NCBI GenBank assembly: GCA_015068555.1
Contig: SVKI01000004.1
Span: forward strand, 1-64,000
Source of the DNA: Oscillospiraceae bacterium
GTDB lineage: Bacteria > Bacillota > Clostridia > UBA1381 > UBA9506
DNA: 64,000 nucleotides
Reading direction: 5' to 3'
Under the pieces are notes generated by a model. It had not been told where the DNA came from. It did no database searches and worked only from the letters and a program-made list of their open reading frames with translations. The position numbers and the translations under genes were made by a program. Numbering within the stretch: the stretch's first letter is position 1; every line of letters starts with the position of its first letter. Shown piece by piece: positions 20,850 to 31,090 of this stretch.

Positions 20850-21031
20850 AATCATACACTCCTTATGCATCATAATTGCAAATGTTTCTTTGCCTTTGTT
20901 GCCCTAATCATACAATAATTCTGCATTGAAAACAATGGATAATTGTTCGCAAAACGTGCATAATTGTGCACAGGAAAACAGAATTATTAAAATATAGATA
21001 AAAACATATACAAAAAAGTACAGATACACTC

Positions 21032-21060
21032 TTGATATTTTTCCGGGAACATGATATACT
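21032..21060 (+). promoter_or_regulatory. Promoter of the 6S-like RNA
   Basis: TTGATA (21032-21037) - 17 nt - TATACT (21055-21060). Confidence 0.75.
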
Positions 21061-21066
21061 AATAAC

Positions 21067-21275
21067 AGATAAAAGATGACTTCCCTGCGGTGTTCGTGAT
21101 TTAGCGATTTTTATTTTACCAACACTTTCATGTAAGGGAATCCGGCTTCGTTTGTGGCGTATACGCCCCCCGTTTTACGGCCAGGGGACATATAAAGCAG
21201 GCGAGAGGTTACCCACCTGCTTATGCAGGTAAAAATTAATCCTACAACACGGCACAGCGGGGTCTACAAAAGATA
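21067..21275 (+). ncRNA. ssrS: 6S RNA (SsrS)-like
   Basis: Closing-stem signature TTCCCTGCGGTGTTCGTG ... CACGGCACAGCGGGGTC (same UGUUCG/CGGCA arrangement as E. coli 6S), internal hairpins, own promoter and downstream hairpin. Confidence 0.75.
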
Positions 21276-21312
21276 AAAGGGATGTTTTGCCAAGGCAAAA
21301 CATCCCTTTATT
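21275..21312 (+). terminator. Terminator downstream of the 6S-like RNA
   Basis: AAAAGGGATGTTTTGCC AA GGCAAAACATCCCTTTATT. Confidence 0.75.
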
Positions 21313-21319
21313 ATATAAC

Positions 21320-21357
21320 GAAAAGAGGCTGTAGCATTTTGCTACAGCCTCTTTTAT
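21320..21357 (-). terminator. Terminator of the E1-E3-E2 operon
   Basis: AAAAGAGGCTGTAGCATTTTGCTACAGCCTCTTTT. Confidence 0.8.
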
Positions 21358-21364
21358 ATAGAAA

Positions 21365-23839
21365 TCAAACACCAAGCTTATTCTTTCTGATCTGTTCAGT
21401 TTCTGTAAAGTTGTTTTTAGCAACATAACCGGGCAGCGGCAGAATCTTCTCGTGAACTGCATCAATAATCCAATCCTTCTGCGGGAAGAATGCAGCATCC
21501 AGTTCATAGCAAGGAGTGATCCAGTTCTGTGCACCAACAACAACCGGCGGAGCATCCAGGTAATCAAATGCCATTTCGGTGATGTTCTGTGCAATTGTGT
21601 TAAGAGCAGAACCTCTGGTACAAGCATCACTTGCCAAAACAATTCTACCTGTCTTCTTAACAGATTCAAGAACCTTTTCATAGTTGAAGGGCACAATACT
21701 TCTTGCGTCGATCACTTCGCAAGAGATACCATACTTTTCTTCCAGTTCCTTAGCTGCATCCAAAGCACGGTACAGGGTGGCGCCGATGGTCAGGATGGTC
21801 AGGTCTTTACCTTCCTTCTTGATGTCAGGCTCACCGATAGGTACTTCGTAGTAACCTTCAGGAACACCACCTTCATGGAACTGTTCACCCACATCATAAA
21901 TTCTCTGACTTTCGAATACAACAACAGGGTCAGTACCGTTTAATGCAGAGTTCATGATACCCTTAGCGTCATACGGCGTTACAGGGAATACAACCTTCAG
22001 GCCGGGAACATGTGCACACATGCTGGTCCAGTCCTGAGAGTGCTGTGCACCATACTTAGAGCCAACCGATACACGAATGATAACGGGCATCTTCAGAACG
22101 CCGGCAGACATAGACTGCCATTTTGCCAGCTGGTTGAAGATTTCGTCACCACAGCAACCGATGAAGTCGCAGTACATAATTTCAGCGATTACGCGGCCAC
22201 CGCTCATAGCATAACCAACAGCAGAACCTGCAATGGCAGACTCAGAAATCGGAGAGTTGAAGAAACGATGGTACGGCAGAGATTCTGTCAGACCTTGGTA
22301 AACAGCGTAAGCGCCACCCCAGTCACGGTTATCTTCACCGTAAGCAACTAAAGTAGGATCTTCATAGAATTTATCGATGATTGCTTCAAACAGACCGTCA
22401 CGCAGCTGGTAAACCTTGTTTTTGGAAACCGGCTTGCCGTTCTTATCAAAACCGAATCTTTCCTTTTTAGCAATCTTCTGCACACGGGGATTCTCTTCCT
22501 TCGGAATGAGAACATCAGGTGTACGATCTTCCATCTTCTCAATTTTCTGGTTGGAGAACATCATATCAGCAATGATGTTGGGATTCTTGTCAAGATCCAT
22601 TCTGGGAGATACGTTATCGTCAATGGCAAGCTTAACGATCTTAACCATACGTTCTCTGATATCTTCACGCATAGCCGCAAAGTCATCAGATTTAGCGATT
22701 TTAGCATCAACCAGTTTCTTCTCGAAGTTAACCAGAACATCATGCTCTGCCCACTTGTCAACCTCTTCCTTGGTACGATAGGTAGATGCATCAGAGGGAG
22801 AGTGACCTGTCATTCTGTAGGTTACAGTATCAAGCAGAACAGGACCACCCTGTGTTTTGATGATATCGAGCTTTCTTCTCATTGCGTCGATAACAGCCAG
22901 CGGGTTATAACCGTCAATACGTTCAGCATGCAGCTGCGTCGGGCTTACGCCGGCACCAACACGAGCCAGGAAGTTATAAGCCATGGTTTCACCCATAGTC
23001 TGGCCACCCATGCCGTACAGGTTGTTAAAGAAGTTGAAGATGATGGGCAGGCCCTTATTGTAGCCTTCTTCCCACAGCTGTGTAATCTGGTCCATAGCAC
23101 CCATGTTCAGAGCTTCCCAAACAGGGCCGCGACCCATGGAAGCGTCACCCACGTTAGAGATAACAACGCCGTCTTTCTGGTTGATTCTCTTGAACATAGA
23201 AGCACCCATTGCAATCGTTGCACTACCACCAACAATAGCGTTGTTGGGGTAAATACCAAACGGCGTAAAGAAGGCATGCATGGAGCCGCCTAAGCCTTTG
23301 TTAAAGCCGGTTTCACGAGCAAAAATTTCAGCCAGTGCACCGTAAAGCAAAAAGTCGATAGCCAGGTCTTTTACATTACCCTTATCTTTTTCCTTGCCTT
23401 CAACCACTCTGTAGGTTGCGCCGTCGAAAAAGGTTTCCATATCTTCGATCAGTTCCTTGTCATCTAACTTGTGGATACAGGAAAGACCTTTTGCCAGGAT
23501 TTCACCATGGCTTCTGTGTGAACCAAAGATGAAGTCGTTTTTGTTGAGCAGATATGCCTGACCAACAGCAGAAGCTTCCTGACCTAAAGATAAGTGTGCA
23601 GGGCCGGGGTTGTTATACGCAATACCCTGGTATTCGCTCTTGGTTTTAATGTCGAGCAACATCTGTTCGAACTCACGAATGATTGCCATATCGCGGTAAA
23701 TACGCAGGAAATCATCTTTAGAGAAGTTGCTACTTTCTTCTTTAATGGTTTTGTTATACTGATTTACCGGAATCGGGTCAAATTCAATATAACCGCTTTT
23801 TCTAATCACGTCCGGATCCATAAATTGGGACTTCGGCAT
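21365..23839 (-). CDS. Fused E1 alpha-beta TPP-dependent dehydrogenase (2-oxoacid/acetoin dehydrogenase type)
   Basis: E1-alpha half ([42 protein letters not shown]) followed by E1-beta half ([48 protein letters not shown]) in one ORF; start at MPKSQFMD. Confidence 0.88.
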   Translation of the reverse strand: MPKSQFMDPDVIRKSGYIEFDPIPVNQYNKTIKEESSNFSKDDFLRIYRDMAIIREFEQMLLDIKTKSEYQGIAYNNPGPAHLSLGQEASAVGQAYLLNKNDFIFGSHRSHGEILAKGLSCIHKLDDKELIEDMETFFDGATYRVVEGKEKDKGNVKDLAIDFLLYGALAEIFARETGFNKGLGGSMHAFFTPFGIYPNNAIVGGSATIAMGASMFKRINQKDGVVISNVGDASMGRGPVWEALNMGAMDQITQLWEEGYNKGLPIIFNFFNNLYGMGGQTMGETMAYNFLARVGAGVSPTQLHAERIDGYNPLAVIDAMRRKLDIIKTQGGPVLLDTVTYRMTGHSPSDASTYRTKEEVDKWAEHDVLVNFEKKLVDAKIAKSDDFAAMREDIRERMVKIVKLAIDDNVSPRMDLDKNPNIIADMMFSNQKIEKMEDRTPDVLIPKEENPRVQKIAKKERFGFDKNGKPVSKNKVYQLRDGLFEAIIDKFYEDPTLVAYGEDNRDWGGAYAVYQGLTESLPYHRFFNSPISESAIAGSAVGYAMSGGRVIAEIMYCDFIGCCGDEIFNQLAKWQSMSAGVLKMPVIIRVSVGSKYGAQHSQDWTSMCAHVPGLKVVFPVTPYDAKGIMNSALNGTDPVVVFESQRIYDVGEQFHEGGVPEGYYEVPIGEPDIKKEGKDLTILTIGATLYRALDAAKELEEKYGISCEVIDARSIVPFNYEKVLESVKKTGRIVLASDACTRGSALNTIAQNITEMAFDYLDAPPVVVGAQNWITPCYELDAAFFPQKDWIIDAVHEKILPLPGYVAKNNFTETEQIRKNKLGV

Positions 23840-23931
23840 AATAAACACCCTTTCTTTTAATTCTTTTTTGATGCGTAAGAACCGATACCGGTTCCTACGC
23901 ACTTATTTTGTATCCGTTGTTCACGGAAAGC

Positions 23932-25296
23932 TTACAGTTGGAAAATACCTTCACGAACAATTTCGCAAACGGTAGGATGCGGGAATACGATTTCTTTAAT
24001 ATCGTCAATGCGCATTTCGGTTTCAATCATGATACCGGCGGAAACGATGATTTCAGAAGCGTAGTTACCCAGAATCTGGCAACCAACCATGCGGCGGGTT
24101 TTCTTGTCAACCAGCACTTTGCAGATACCGTTGCCGCCTTCGTTTTCAGCCACATAACGGCCACTGTAGTTCATGGTGATGTTAGCCACTTCCACATCAA
24201 GACCTTTAGCTTTTGCAGTTTCTTCGGTTTCACCTACACTACCCACTTCAGGATTGGTGTAAATAACAGAAGGAATTGCATCGTAGCGCATAATGTCTTT
24301 CTTGCCGAGGATGTTGTTAACAGCAACCTCTGCTTCACGGTAAGCGGTATGTGCCAGCATGGAACGACCGTTAACATCACCAACAGCATATACATTGGGG
24401 ATGTTGGTCTTCATGAATCTATCAGTTACAATAGCACCGCGTTCGGTCAGAACACCTAAAGATTCAAGGCCAATGCCCTGTGTTACGGCACGGCGACCGA
24501 TGGAGAGCAATACCTTATCAGCATGTACTTCTTCCACCTTGCCATCCTTTTCATACACAACGGCATCTTTCTTAACCTCGGTTACTTTAGCGCCGAGTTT
24601 GAAGGTAATGCCCTTCTTTTCATAATTCTTCATCAGAATTTTAGAAACTTCAGCATCGGTCGGGCCGGCAATTTTATCCAGCATTTCAATAACGGTTACT
24701 TTAGAACCGGCAGAATTGAAATAAGAAGCCATTTCAAGACCGATTACACCGCCGCCAACGATAACCAGTTCAGCGGGTACTTCGGGAATATCTAAAATTT
24801 CACGGTTGGTTAACACGGTACCGCCTTCAAAGTTTTCTTTAACACCGGGAATCGGGGGCATAACGGGCATAGAACCGGTTGCAACAATCAGGCGATTGCC
24901 GGTGTACTTTTCTTCGCCAACCTTAACCACAATTTCGTTGCCTTCTTTGCCGCAGATAACGCCTTCACCTTCAACAACGGTAACCTTGTTTGCCTTCATC
25001 TGAGCACGGATACCGGAAACCAAGGTGTTAACAACTTTTTTCTTACGCTCGATAACCTGTGCATGGTCAAATTTAACACCTTCACAGGTTACGCCGTAAT
25101 GATCAGAAAAACGAGCATAATCATAGATTTTTGCAGAGTATAACAGTGCTTTGGAAGGAACGCAACCTTCATTCAGGCAAACGCCGCCCAAATTGCGTTT
25201 TTCAATAAGCAGGGTGGAAAGTCCGGCATGTCCGGCGCGTTCAGCTGCCAGATAACCGCCGGGGCCGCCGCCCAATACGATTAGATCATAAGCCAT
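23932..25296 (-). CDS. lpdA: Dihydrolipoyl dehydrogenase (E3)
   Basis: VLGGGPGGYLAAERAGHAG, GGVCLNEGCVPSKALLYSA redox-active CxxxxC, VYAVGDVNGRSMLAHTAYREAEVA. Confidence 0.96.
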   Translation of the reverse strand: MAYDLIVLGGGPGGYLAAERAGHAGLSTLLIEKRNLGGVCLNEGCVPSKALLYSAKIYDYARFSDHYGVTCEGVKFDHAQVIERKKKVVNTLVSGIRAQMKANKVTVVEGEGVICGKEGNEIVVKVGEEKYTGNRLIVATGSMPVMPPIPGVKENFEGGTVLTNREILDIPEVPAELVIVGGGVIGLEMASYFNSAGSKVTVIEMLDKIAGPTDAEVSKILMKNYEKKGITFKLGAKVTEVKKDAVVYEKDGKVEEVHADKVLLSIGRRAVTQGIGLESLGVLTERGAIVTDRFMKTNIPNVYAVGDVNGRSMLAHTAYREAEVAVNNILGKKDIMRYDAIPSVIYTNPEVGSVGETEETAKAKGLDVEVANITMNYSGRYVAENEGGNGICKVLVDKKTRRMVGCQILGNYASEIIVSAGIMIETEMRIDDIKEIVFPHPTVCEIVREGIFQL

Positions 25297-25344
25297 AGTT
25301 AAGCCTTCTTTCTTTAATTTCTACTCTATGTAAGAGCAGGTTCA

Positions 25345-26685
25345 TTATTTAGCCAGCAGAACGCTGAAGTTTTCCAGGTTTGCTTTCAGTTCTTGCAGGA
25401 ACTTAGCAGCAGGTGCACCGTCAACAGCTCTGTGGTCAAAGGTTAAGGAAAGACCCATAGCCGGATAGTACACGATTTCGCCGTTCACTTCTTTTGCACG
25501 CTGAACGATGGTGTCAACACCTAAGATACCGGTCTGCGGTGCATTTAACACCGGTGTAAAGGATTCAATACCAAAAGAGCCCAAGTTGGTAACGGTAAAG
25601 CTACCGCCATTAAGTAAGTCGGGGCTGATGGTACCGCCCTGGCAAGCGCCGGCCAGTTCCTTGGTTTCTGCACTGATTTCAGCCAAAGACTTCAGTTCTG
25701 CACAGAAGATATTGGGAACCATAAGACCTCTCGGTGTATCCACAGCAACACCCAGGTTTACATGGTTAAAGATACGCATTTTGTCATCAATCATGTTCGC
25801 ATTCAGATCCTTGTGGTTAAGCAGAGTTCTGGAAACAGCGTACAGAACGATGTCGTTTAAAGTAATGTTGCCGAGGCCAAGCTTTTCTGCATTGGCTTTG
25901 AGCTTTTTGCGGTATGCCATAATCTCGGTCGCATCGAAGCTGGTGTTTAAGGTCAGCTGTGCGGTAGAAGACAGAGAGTTGTGCATAGCCTTGGAAATAA
26001 CTTTTCTGATATTGGTCAGCGGAACATCGGTGTAAGCTACGCCTTCTTCTGCCTGCATAGCTTCCTGAACAGCCTGTGCAACGGGCTTCTTTAAGTCGCC
26101 GGTTGTCACTCTGCCACCAATGCCGGTGCCTTCAAATTTAGCATCGCTGCTTGCGCCTTCTGCTGCAGCTGCCTTTGTGAAGGCTACGCCGCTCTGAGCC
26201 AAAGCTTCCACATCGCGTTCAATCACTCTGCCGTTGGGGCCGGAGCCTTCAGCAAAGCGAACATCAACGCCCAGCTTATCAGCATGATTTTTAGCACGGG
26301 GAGAAATGAAAACATTCTCTTTAGCCGTGTCAGATACTTTGATAACCGGTGCTGCTTCTACAGCCGCTGCGGCCGGAGCAGCTTCTGCCGGAGCTTCTGC
26401 TGCGGCTTCTTCTGCACCATCAGGACGGAAAGCAGAAGTATCTTCACCTTCATCACCGATTACACAAACGTTGAGCAAACATTCTACATCGTCGCCTTCT
26501 TCAAAGAAAACGTCAATCAAGGTACCTGCTACGGTTGCTTCTTCATCGAAGGTTGCCTTGTCGGTTTCATAGGTAAACAGTTGATCGCCAACTTCTACCT
26601 TATCGCCTTTTTGCTTATGCCACTTTGCAATGATACAGCTCTCAACGGACTGACCCTGTCTGGGCATAATTACTGGTGTTGCCAT
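25345..26685 (-). CDS. Dihydrolipoamide acyltransferase (E2)
   Basis: Lipoyl domain (ETDKATFDEEATVAG), peripheral-subunit-binding motif (ISPRAKNHADKLGVDVRFAEGSGPNGRVIERDV), catalytic LTFDHRAVDGAPAAKFLQELK. Confidence 0.94.
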   Translation of the reverse strand: MATPVIMPRQGQSVESCIIAKWHKQKGDKVEVGDQLFTYETDKATFDEEATVAGTLIDVFFEEGDDVECLLNVCVIGDEGEDTSAFRPDGAEEAAAEAPAEAAPAAAAVEAAPVIKVSDTAKENVFISPRAKNHADKLGVDVRFAEGSGPNGRVIERDVEALAQSGVAFTKAAAAEGASSDAKFEGTGIGGRVTTGDLKKPVAQAVQEAMQAEEGVAYTDVPLTNIRKVISKAMHNSLSSTAQLTLNTSFDATEIMAYRKKLKANAEKLGLGNITLNDIVLYAVSRTLLNHKDLNANMIDDKMRIFNHVNLGVAVDTPRGLMVPNIFCAELKSLAEISAETKELAGACQGGTISPDLLNGGSFTVTNLGSFGIESFTPVLNAPQTGILGVDTIVQRAKEVNGEIVYYPAMGLSLTFDHRAVDGAPAAKFLQELKANLENFSVLLAK

Positions 26686-26721
26686 AAAATCCTCTCCTTT
26701 TATAAAATTGAGTTTAGTAAA

Positions 26722-27753
26722 CTAGTTGAGCATAACCTGGCCGCCGGTAACCGGAACAGCCTGGCCTGTTTCATACTCTTGCTCCACAATATAGAAAATA
26801 GCGCGTGCCACATCCATGGTTTCGCAGCCGCGTCTCATGGGAACCTTTGCTTCATAGAACTTTTTCACATCTTCAACGGTTTTAGCACCGGGTACCTTGC
26901 CGGCCTTTAAGTACTGCACAAAAAGTCCTTTTTCGGGGTTAGACCACAGGGGGCCGTCAAAGAAGTTACCGGGACAGATGGAGTTAACCTTAATGTTGTA
27001 TTCCACCAGTTCCAGCGCAAAGCTCTGGGTAAGGCCGATACCGCCGAATTTACCGCCGGCATAGGCAAAGTTTTTGTTCGAGCCTTCAAGACCCGATTTG
27101 GAATTGATTTGAATGATATCATAGAATGCTTCCGGTGCCACTTTATGCTGCAGCTTCATCACACGGGAAGCATACTTTGTGCAAATGTAATATGCCTGAT
27201 AGTTAATCTTTGTTACGAACTCAAAGCTCTTAACATCCATTTCCTCAAGGCTGCCTGCTTTTAAAACGCCTGCGTTGTTAACAAAAATATCCAAACCGCC
27301 AAATGCCTTAACGGTCTCTTCAATCATGTTTTCAACAGAAGCTTCGTCTGAAACATCTACCTTGCAAGCAAAGGCACGACCAGCGCCATTCTTTTTGCAT
27401 AAGTCTTCTGCAACAGATTGTGCCAAGTCAATGTTCAAGTCGGCAATAACAACGCAAGCACCTTCTGCCAGCATAGCTTCTGCCACACCCAGGCCAAAGC
27501 CCTGCGCAGAACCGGTTACGATGGCAATTTTACCCTTTAAGCGTCCGCTTTGGGCAGGTGCCTGTGCGGTGAACACGCCCAAGCCTTCAATCTTCACTGA
27601 TTTTTTGCAGCAAAGTGTTGCTTCTTTAACCTTTTCGATAACGTTTTCTTCAGTCACGCCGGTTAAAGTGATTTCTGCTGCACCGTCAGCTGCATAAGCT
27701 AAAGTTTCTGCTTTCATAGCTGCACGAACAGCCGGAACAATTTTATAAAACAC
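26722..27753 (-). CDS. SDR-family oxidoreductase with N-terminal extension (sorbitol-6-phosphate dehydrogenase-like)
   Basis: GKIAIVTGSAQGFGLGVAEAMLAEGACVVIADLN, NNAGVLKAGSLEEMDVK, YAGGKFGGIGLTQSFALEL; GTG start 8 nt after AGGAG. Confidence 0.87.
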   Translation of the reverse strand: MFYKIVPAVRAAMKAETLAYAADGAAEITLTGVTEENVIEKVKEATLCCKKSVKIEGLGVFTAQAPAQSGRLKGKIAIVTGSAQGFGLGVAEAMLAEGACVVIADLNIDLAQSVAEDLCKKNGAGRAFACKVDVSDEASVENMIEETVKAFGGLDIFVNNAGVLKAGSLEEMDVKSFEFVTKINYQAYYICTKYASRVMKLQHKVAPEAFYDIIQINSKSGLEGSNKNFAYAGGKFGGIGLTQSFALELVEYNIKVNSICPGNFFDGPLWSNPEKGLFVQYLKAGKVPGAKTVEDVKKFYEAKVPMRRGCETMDVARAIFYIVEQEYETGQAVPVTGGQVMLN

Positions 27754-27821
27754 AGTGTTCTCTCCTTTCTGTCGTAAAGAACCCAAGCCCGAGGCAACAA
27801 CCTCAGGCTTGGAAATATAAC

Positions 27822-29069
27822 TTATTTATTGGCAAGCAGATAAGCTTCTGCTTCTTTGCACCACAGGCCGTTATTAGCCGCAACAATCTTGCCCACTTCA
27901 CGAAGAACAGCATCGTCAGAAGCTTCTAAGTCGGCAAGTGCGGTTAAGGGCATTTCAATATTTAAATAAATCAGCTTTTTGCCGCCGGGGATTTTCGGCA
28001 GATTTAAGGTGGTGTCAATCACAGCGTCAATACCGCCCACATGGGTAATCATCATAGCAGGATTGATTTTGCCTTCCTCCATCATCTTGATGGATTCCTT
28101 CATATCATCTGTATTGCCTCCGCTGGTACCTACAATATGGGTAGAAGCGTAGTGTACATTATAGAAGTTAAATTCAGCAGAAAATGCGGGGTTGGTAGGA
28201 CCTGCAAAGAAGTTTAAGCAACCGTCGCGACCTAAAATCTGGTCTGCCATTTCTACAACAGGTTTCACCGGTGCAAACACAAACACATCATCATAACCTT
28301 CGCCGCCGGACAGTTCCATCAGCTTTTCGGTCGGGTTTTCAATGTTACCGGTGTTTAAATAAACCAGTTCAACGCCGTTTTGAGCTGCATCTTCTACTGT
28401 TAAAATGGTAGCTGCTCTGTCAAGACGAGCCTGGTCAATATCGGTTACAACCAGCTTGCTGGGCTTTCTGTCGCAATGAATAGCATAGTCGATAGCGCCC
28501 AGACCCATGGGGCCAACACCGGCGAGTATTGCCATGTTACCGCCGGCAACAACGCCCATGTCATGCACATAGGAGCCTGCCTTGGTGTGATAGCTTGCAT
28601 GGAAGCCGCCAACGATGCAGCTCATAGGTTCTGCCAGAGAGCCATAGAAAAAGGCTTCACCATTATAAGGAAGTAAGCAACCGGTTTCCATAACTTCGTT
28701 AGGAATCACAACATAGGTTGCACCACCGCCGATATCATGGTAGGAATAACCGGGGGCCGACATAGAACCTTTATAGTTCATAGCTGGCTGAATTGCAAAG
28801 CGCTGACCTTCTTTAAACTGGTCTGCCCACTTGCTGCCAACCTTTACGATTTCACCACAGAATTCATGACCTAAGATGATGGGGTTTTCAGCAACATCAT
28901 CGGGCACGCGCTTGTGGTCTGCACCCTGAACAGCTGCCTTATAAGAAGACATACAGATACTATCGGAAATAACATGCGCTAAAATTTCACAATCTTTAAT
29001 TTCCGGCAGTTCAAATTCTTCTAAACGTAAATCGTTTTTACCATACAGTCTAACTGCTTTTGTTTTCAT
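27822..29069 (-). CDS. Zinc-dependent alcohol dehydrogenase (L-sorbose-1-phosphate reductase-like)
   Basis: GHEFCGEIVKVGSKW, AILAGVGPMGLGAIDYAIH; long-form MDR architecture. Confidence 0.85.
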   Translation of the reverse strand: MKTKAVRLYGKNDLRLEEFELPEIKDCEILAHVISDSICMSSYKAAVQGADHKRVPDDVAENPIILGHEFCGEIVKVGSKWADQFKEGQRFAIQPAMNYKGSMSAPGYSYHDIGGGATYVVIPNEVMETGCLLPYNGEAFFYGSLAEPMSCIVGGFHASYHTKAGSYVHDMGVVAGGNMAILAGVGPMGLGAIDYAIHCDRKPSKLVVTDIDQARLDRAATILTVEDAAQNGVELVYLNTGNIENPTEKLMELSGGEGYDDVFVFAPVKPVVEMADQILGRDGCLNFFAGPTNPAFSAEFNFYNVHYASTHIVGTSGGNTDDMKESIKMMEEGKINPAMMITHVGGIDAVIDTTLNLPKIPGGKKLIYLNIEMPLTALADLEASDDAVLREVGKIVAANNGLWCKEAEAYLLANK

Positions 29070-29150
29070 ATTAACTCTCCATTCTGCCCTTTGGGCATTT
29101 TGATTTTAATATCTTATATTTTTTTAATAAACAAAATAAACATACAACGG

Positions 29151-29918
29151 TTATAAAATAATGGTACCGGTTTTTTTAGCTTCTGCTAAAAGCTGCGCGT
29201 CGGCCGGCTGGTCCATAATCAGATAATCCACATCAGCAAGCGTACAAAACGTGTAGGGCATGGTCTTGCCCAGCTTAGTTGAGTCCATGAGAATCACCGT
29301 TTTTTTAGCTTTCTTAACCACTTCACGCTTTAGCTCAAATTCATCAAAGCTACCGTTCGAAAAACCATCCTCCACGGTAAAACCGCTGGCTGCCATAAAA
29401 GCAATATCAATATTAATATTACGAATGTGCTCCAGCGCACCACCGCCGGAAACGCTCATGTTGTTACGGTTTAATTCGCCACCCACTAAATTCACTGTGG
29501 CACTTTGATTTTGTGAAAGCTCCAAGGCCGCATTCACGCCGTTGGTGATCACAGAAAAGCGACCGGTTTTTAAATAACGCACAAATTGCATAATGGTTGA
29601 ACCGGCATCAATATAAATGCTTCTGCCTGATTCAATCAGGGGTGTTGCTTTTTCAGCAATCAGGTGTTTACCTGCCGCATTGATGCTTTCGCGCAAGCCG
29701 TAATCACCTTCCACATCCTGAAACAAACTGCGTGACAAATGGCTTAAAGACTTGGCGCCACCTTTAATTTTCACAATTTTGTTTTTTGACTCCAGATAAT
29801 CCAGATCACGGCGAAGCGTCATGGAAGAAACATCAGGAAACAGGGTTTCAAGCTCATGAATGCTGATCTCTCCCTGTTGCTCTATCAGCTCAAAAATGGA
29901 CAATCTTCTGTCTTGCAA
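29151..29918 (-). CDS. DeoR-family transcriptional regulator
   Basis: RRLSIFELIEQQGEISIHELETLFPDVSSMTLRRDLDYLESKNKIVKIKGGA; TTG start chosen from AGAAGGTG spacing (ORF is open to 29978). Confidence 0.92.
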   Translation of the reverse strand: MQDRRLSIFELIEQQGEISIHELETLFPDVSSMTLRRDLDYLESKNKIVKIKGGAKSLSHLSRSLFQDVEGDYGLRESINAAGKHLIAEKATPLIESGRSIYIDAGSTIMQFVRYLKTGRFSVITNGVNAALELSQNQSATVNLVGGELNRNNMSVSGGGALEHIRNINIDIAFMAASGFTVEDGFSNGSFDEFELKREVVKKAKKTVILMDSTKLGKTMPYTFCTLADVDYLIMDQPADAQLLAEAKKTGTIIL

Positions 29919-30218
29919 TTTGTCACCTTCTCTCATCAGAATGTTATTTTTTTTCATTCCGGTGTTATTATATAACATTTTAATGGTTTCGTCAAGAAAA
30001 AATGCCTATTTTTTTTAAATTTATCTTACAAGTATATGAAACATAAAAAAAGAGCTTTTCATTTGTTACTTTTGCCCGAAATACTATACAATCTCATACT
30101 CTGCTTCCATTTATTAAAATCGGTCTTGATACACACAAAAAGGTCCTATTTTACCACTTGCATCTGCACACACAAAACAGTATAATAATGTTGTCACAAT
30201 AAAGGAGGTGGAATAGCC

Positions 30219-31073
30219 GTGAGTACCCCGTTGTTTAGCAGCAACATCGAAGTGAATTTTTGTGATACCGTCATTAATTTTTTTGAACTTTCCAATCGTG
30301 CAATCATCAACTGTGCAATGACGGATACAGCAATTTTACATAAGCACATTTACTACGGCATGCATTTTGGTGTTGAAGGAGAGCGGCCTATAAACTGTTT
30401 AAATCAACAAGAATTGATATTAAAGAAAAACACCATGTTGGTCATTGCCCCCGGCGAATATCACTACAGCATGCCTTCTGACGTAGGACTGGGCACGATT
30501 GTTTTAAAGATGACAATCAGAAAAACTGTGCATTCCGAGCATATATATGACACCCTCGTCGAGCGATTGAACAAGCTGAACCTCCAGGTGCACCCCATTG
30601 GATCTGACCTGATACAAAGCACTCTTGCTTTAACCCGGGCGCGTTCAAAATCGCCCGAAGATTCCTGTCTGCTGAAAACCCTGGCTTATAAGATGGTGTA
30701 TGACTTACTCAAAGAGCTAAGGATAACTCCCACCATAGCTGAGGACACCAGCCAAAGCAGTTCTGCCATGGATTTAATTGCACTGGAGGAGCTAATCAAT
30801 ACAGGCAGATATACCTTTAAGGAAATCGCTGACCTGTTAGGATATTCCACAAAACAAACCTACAGAATGATTCTAAAAATTTACGGCATTCCGTTTCGCG
30901 AATTACGTAAACGCAGAATGCTGGAGGTGGCAAAAAAACTGCTGCATGACGCACCTGGTATGTCAGTGAGTGATGTTGCTCGCATCGCCGGGTTTAAAAC
31001 AACCACTTCCTTTCATAAAGCCTTTCGCGAGGCGGAAGGATGTACTCCCGCAAAATATAGAGAAAAAAATTGA
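30219..31073 (+). CDS. AraC-family transcriptional regulator
   Basis: Two-HTH C-terminus: FKEIADLLGYSTKQTYRMILKIYG...SVSDVARIAGFKTTTSFHKAFREAEGCTPAKYRE; GTG start after AAAGGAGGTG. Confidence 0.92.
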   Translation: MSTPLFSSNIEVNFCDTVINFFELSNRAIINCAMTDTAILHKHIYYGMHFGVEGERPINCLNQQELILKKNTMLVIAPGEYHYSMPSDVGLGTIVLKMTIRKTVHSEHIYDTLVERLNKLNLQVHPIGSDLIQSTLALTRARSKSPEDSCLLKTLAYKMVYDLLKELRITPTIAEDTSQSSSAMDLIALEELINTGRYTFKEIADLLGYSTKQTYRMILKIYGIPFRELRKRRMLEVAKKLLHDAPGMSVSDVARIAGFKTTTSFHKAFREAEGCTPAKYREKN

Positions 31074-31090
31074 TAAAGGAGCAAAACGAA

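Noticed and set aside
21175-21696. 173-aa minus ORF overlapping the E1 C-terminus and the 6S-like region
   Set aside because: Out-of-frame with E1, crosses two terminators, no domain-like pattern.
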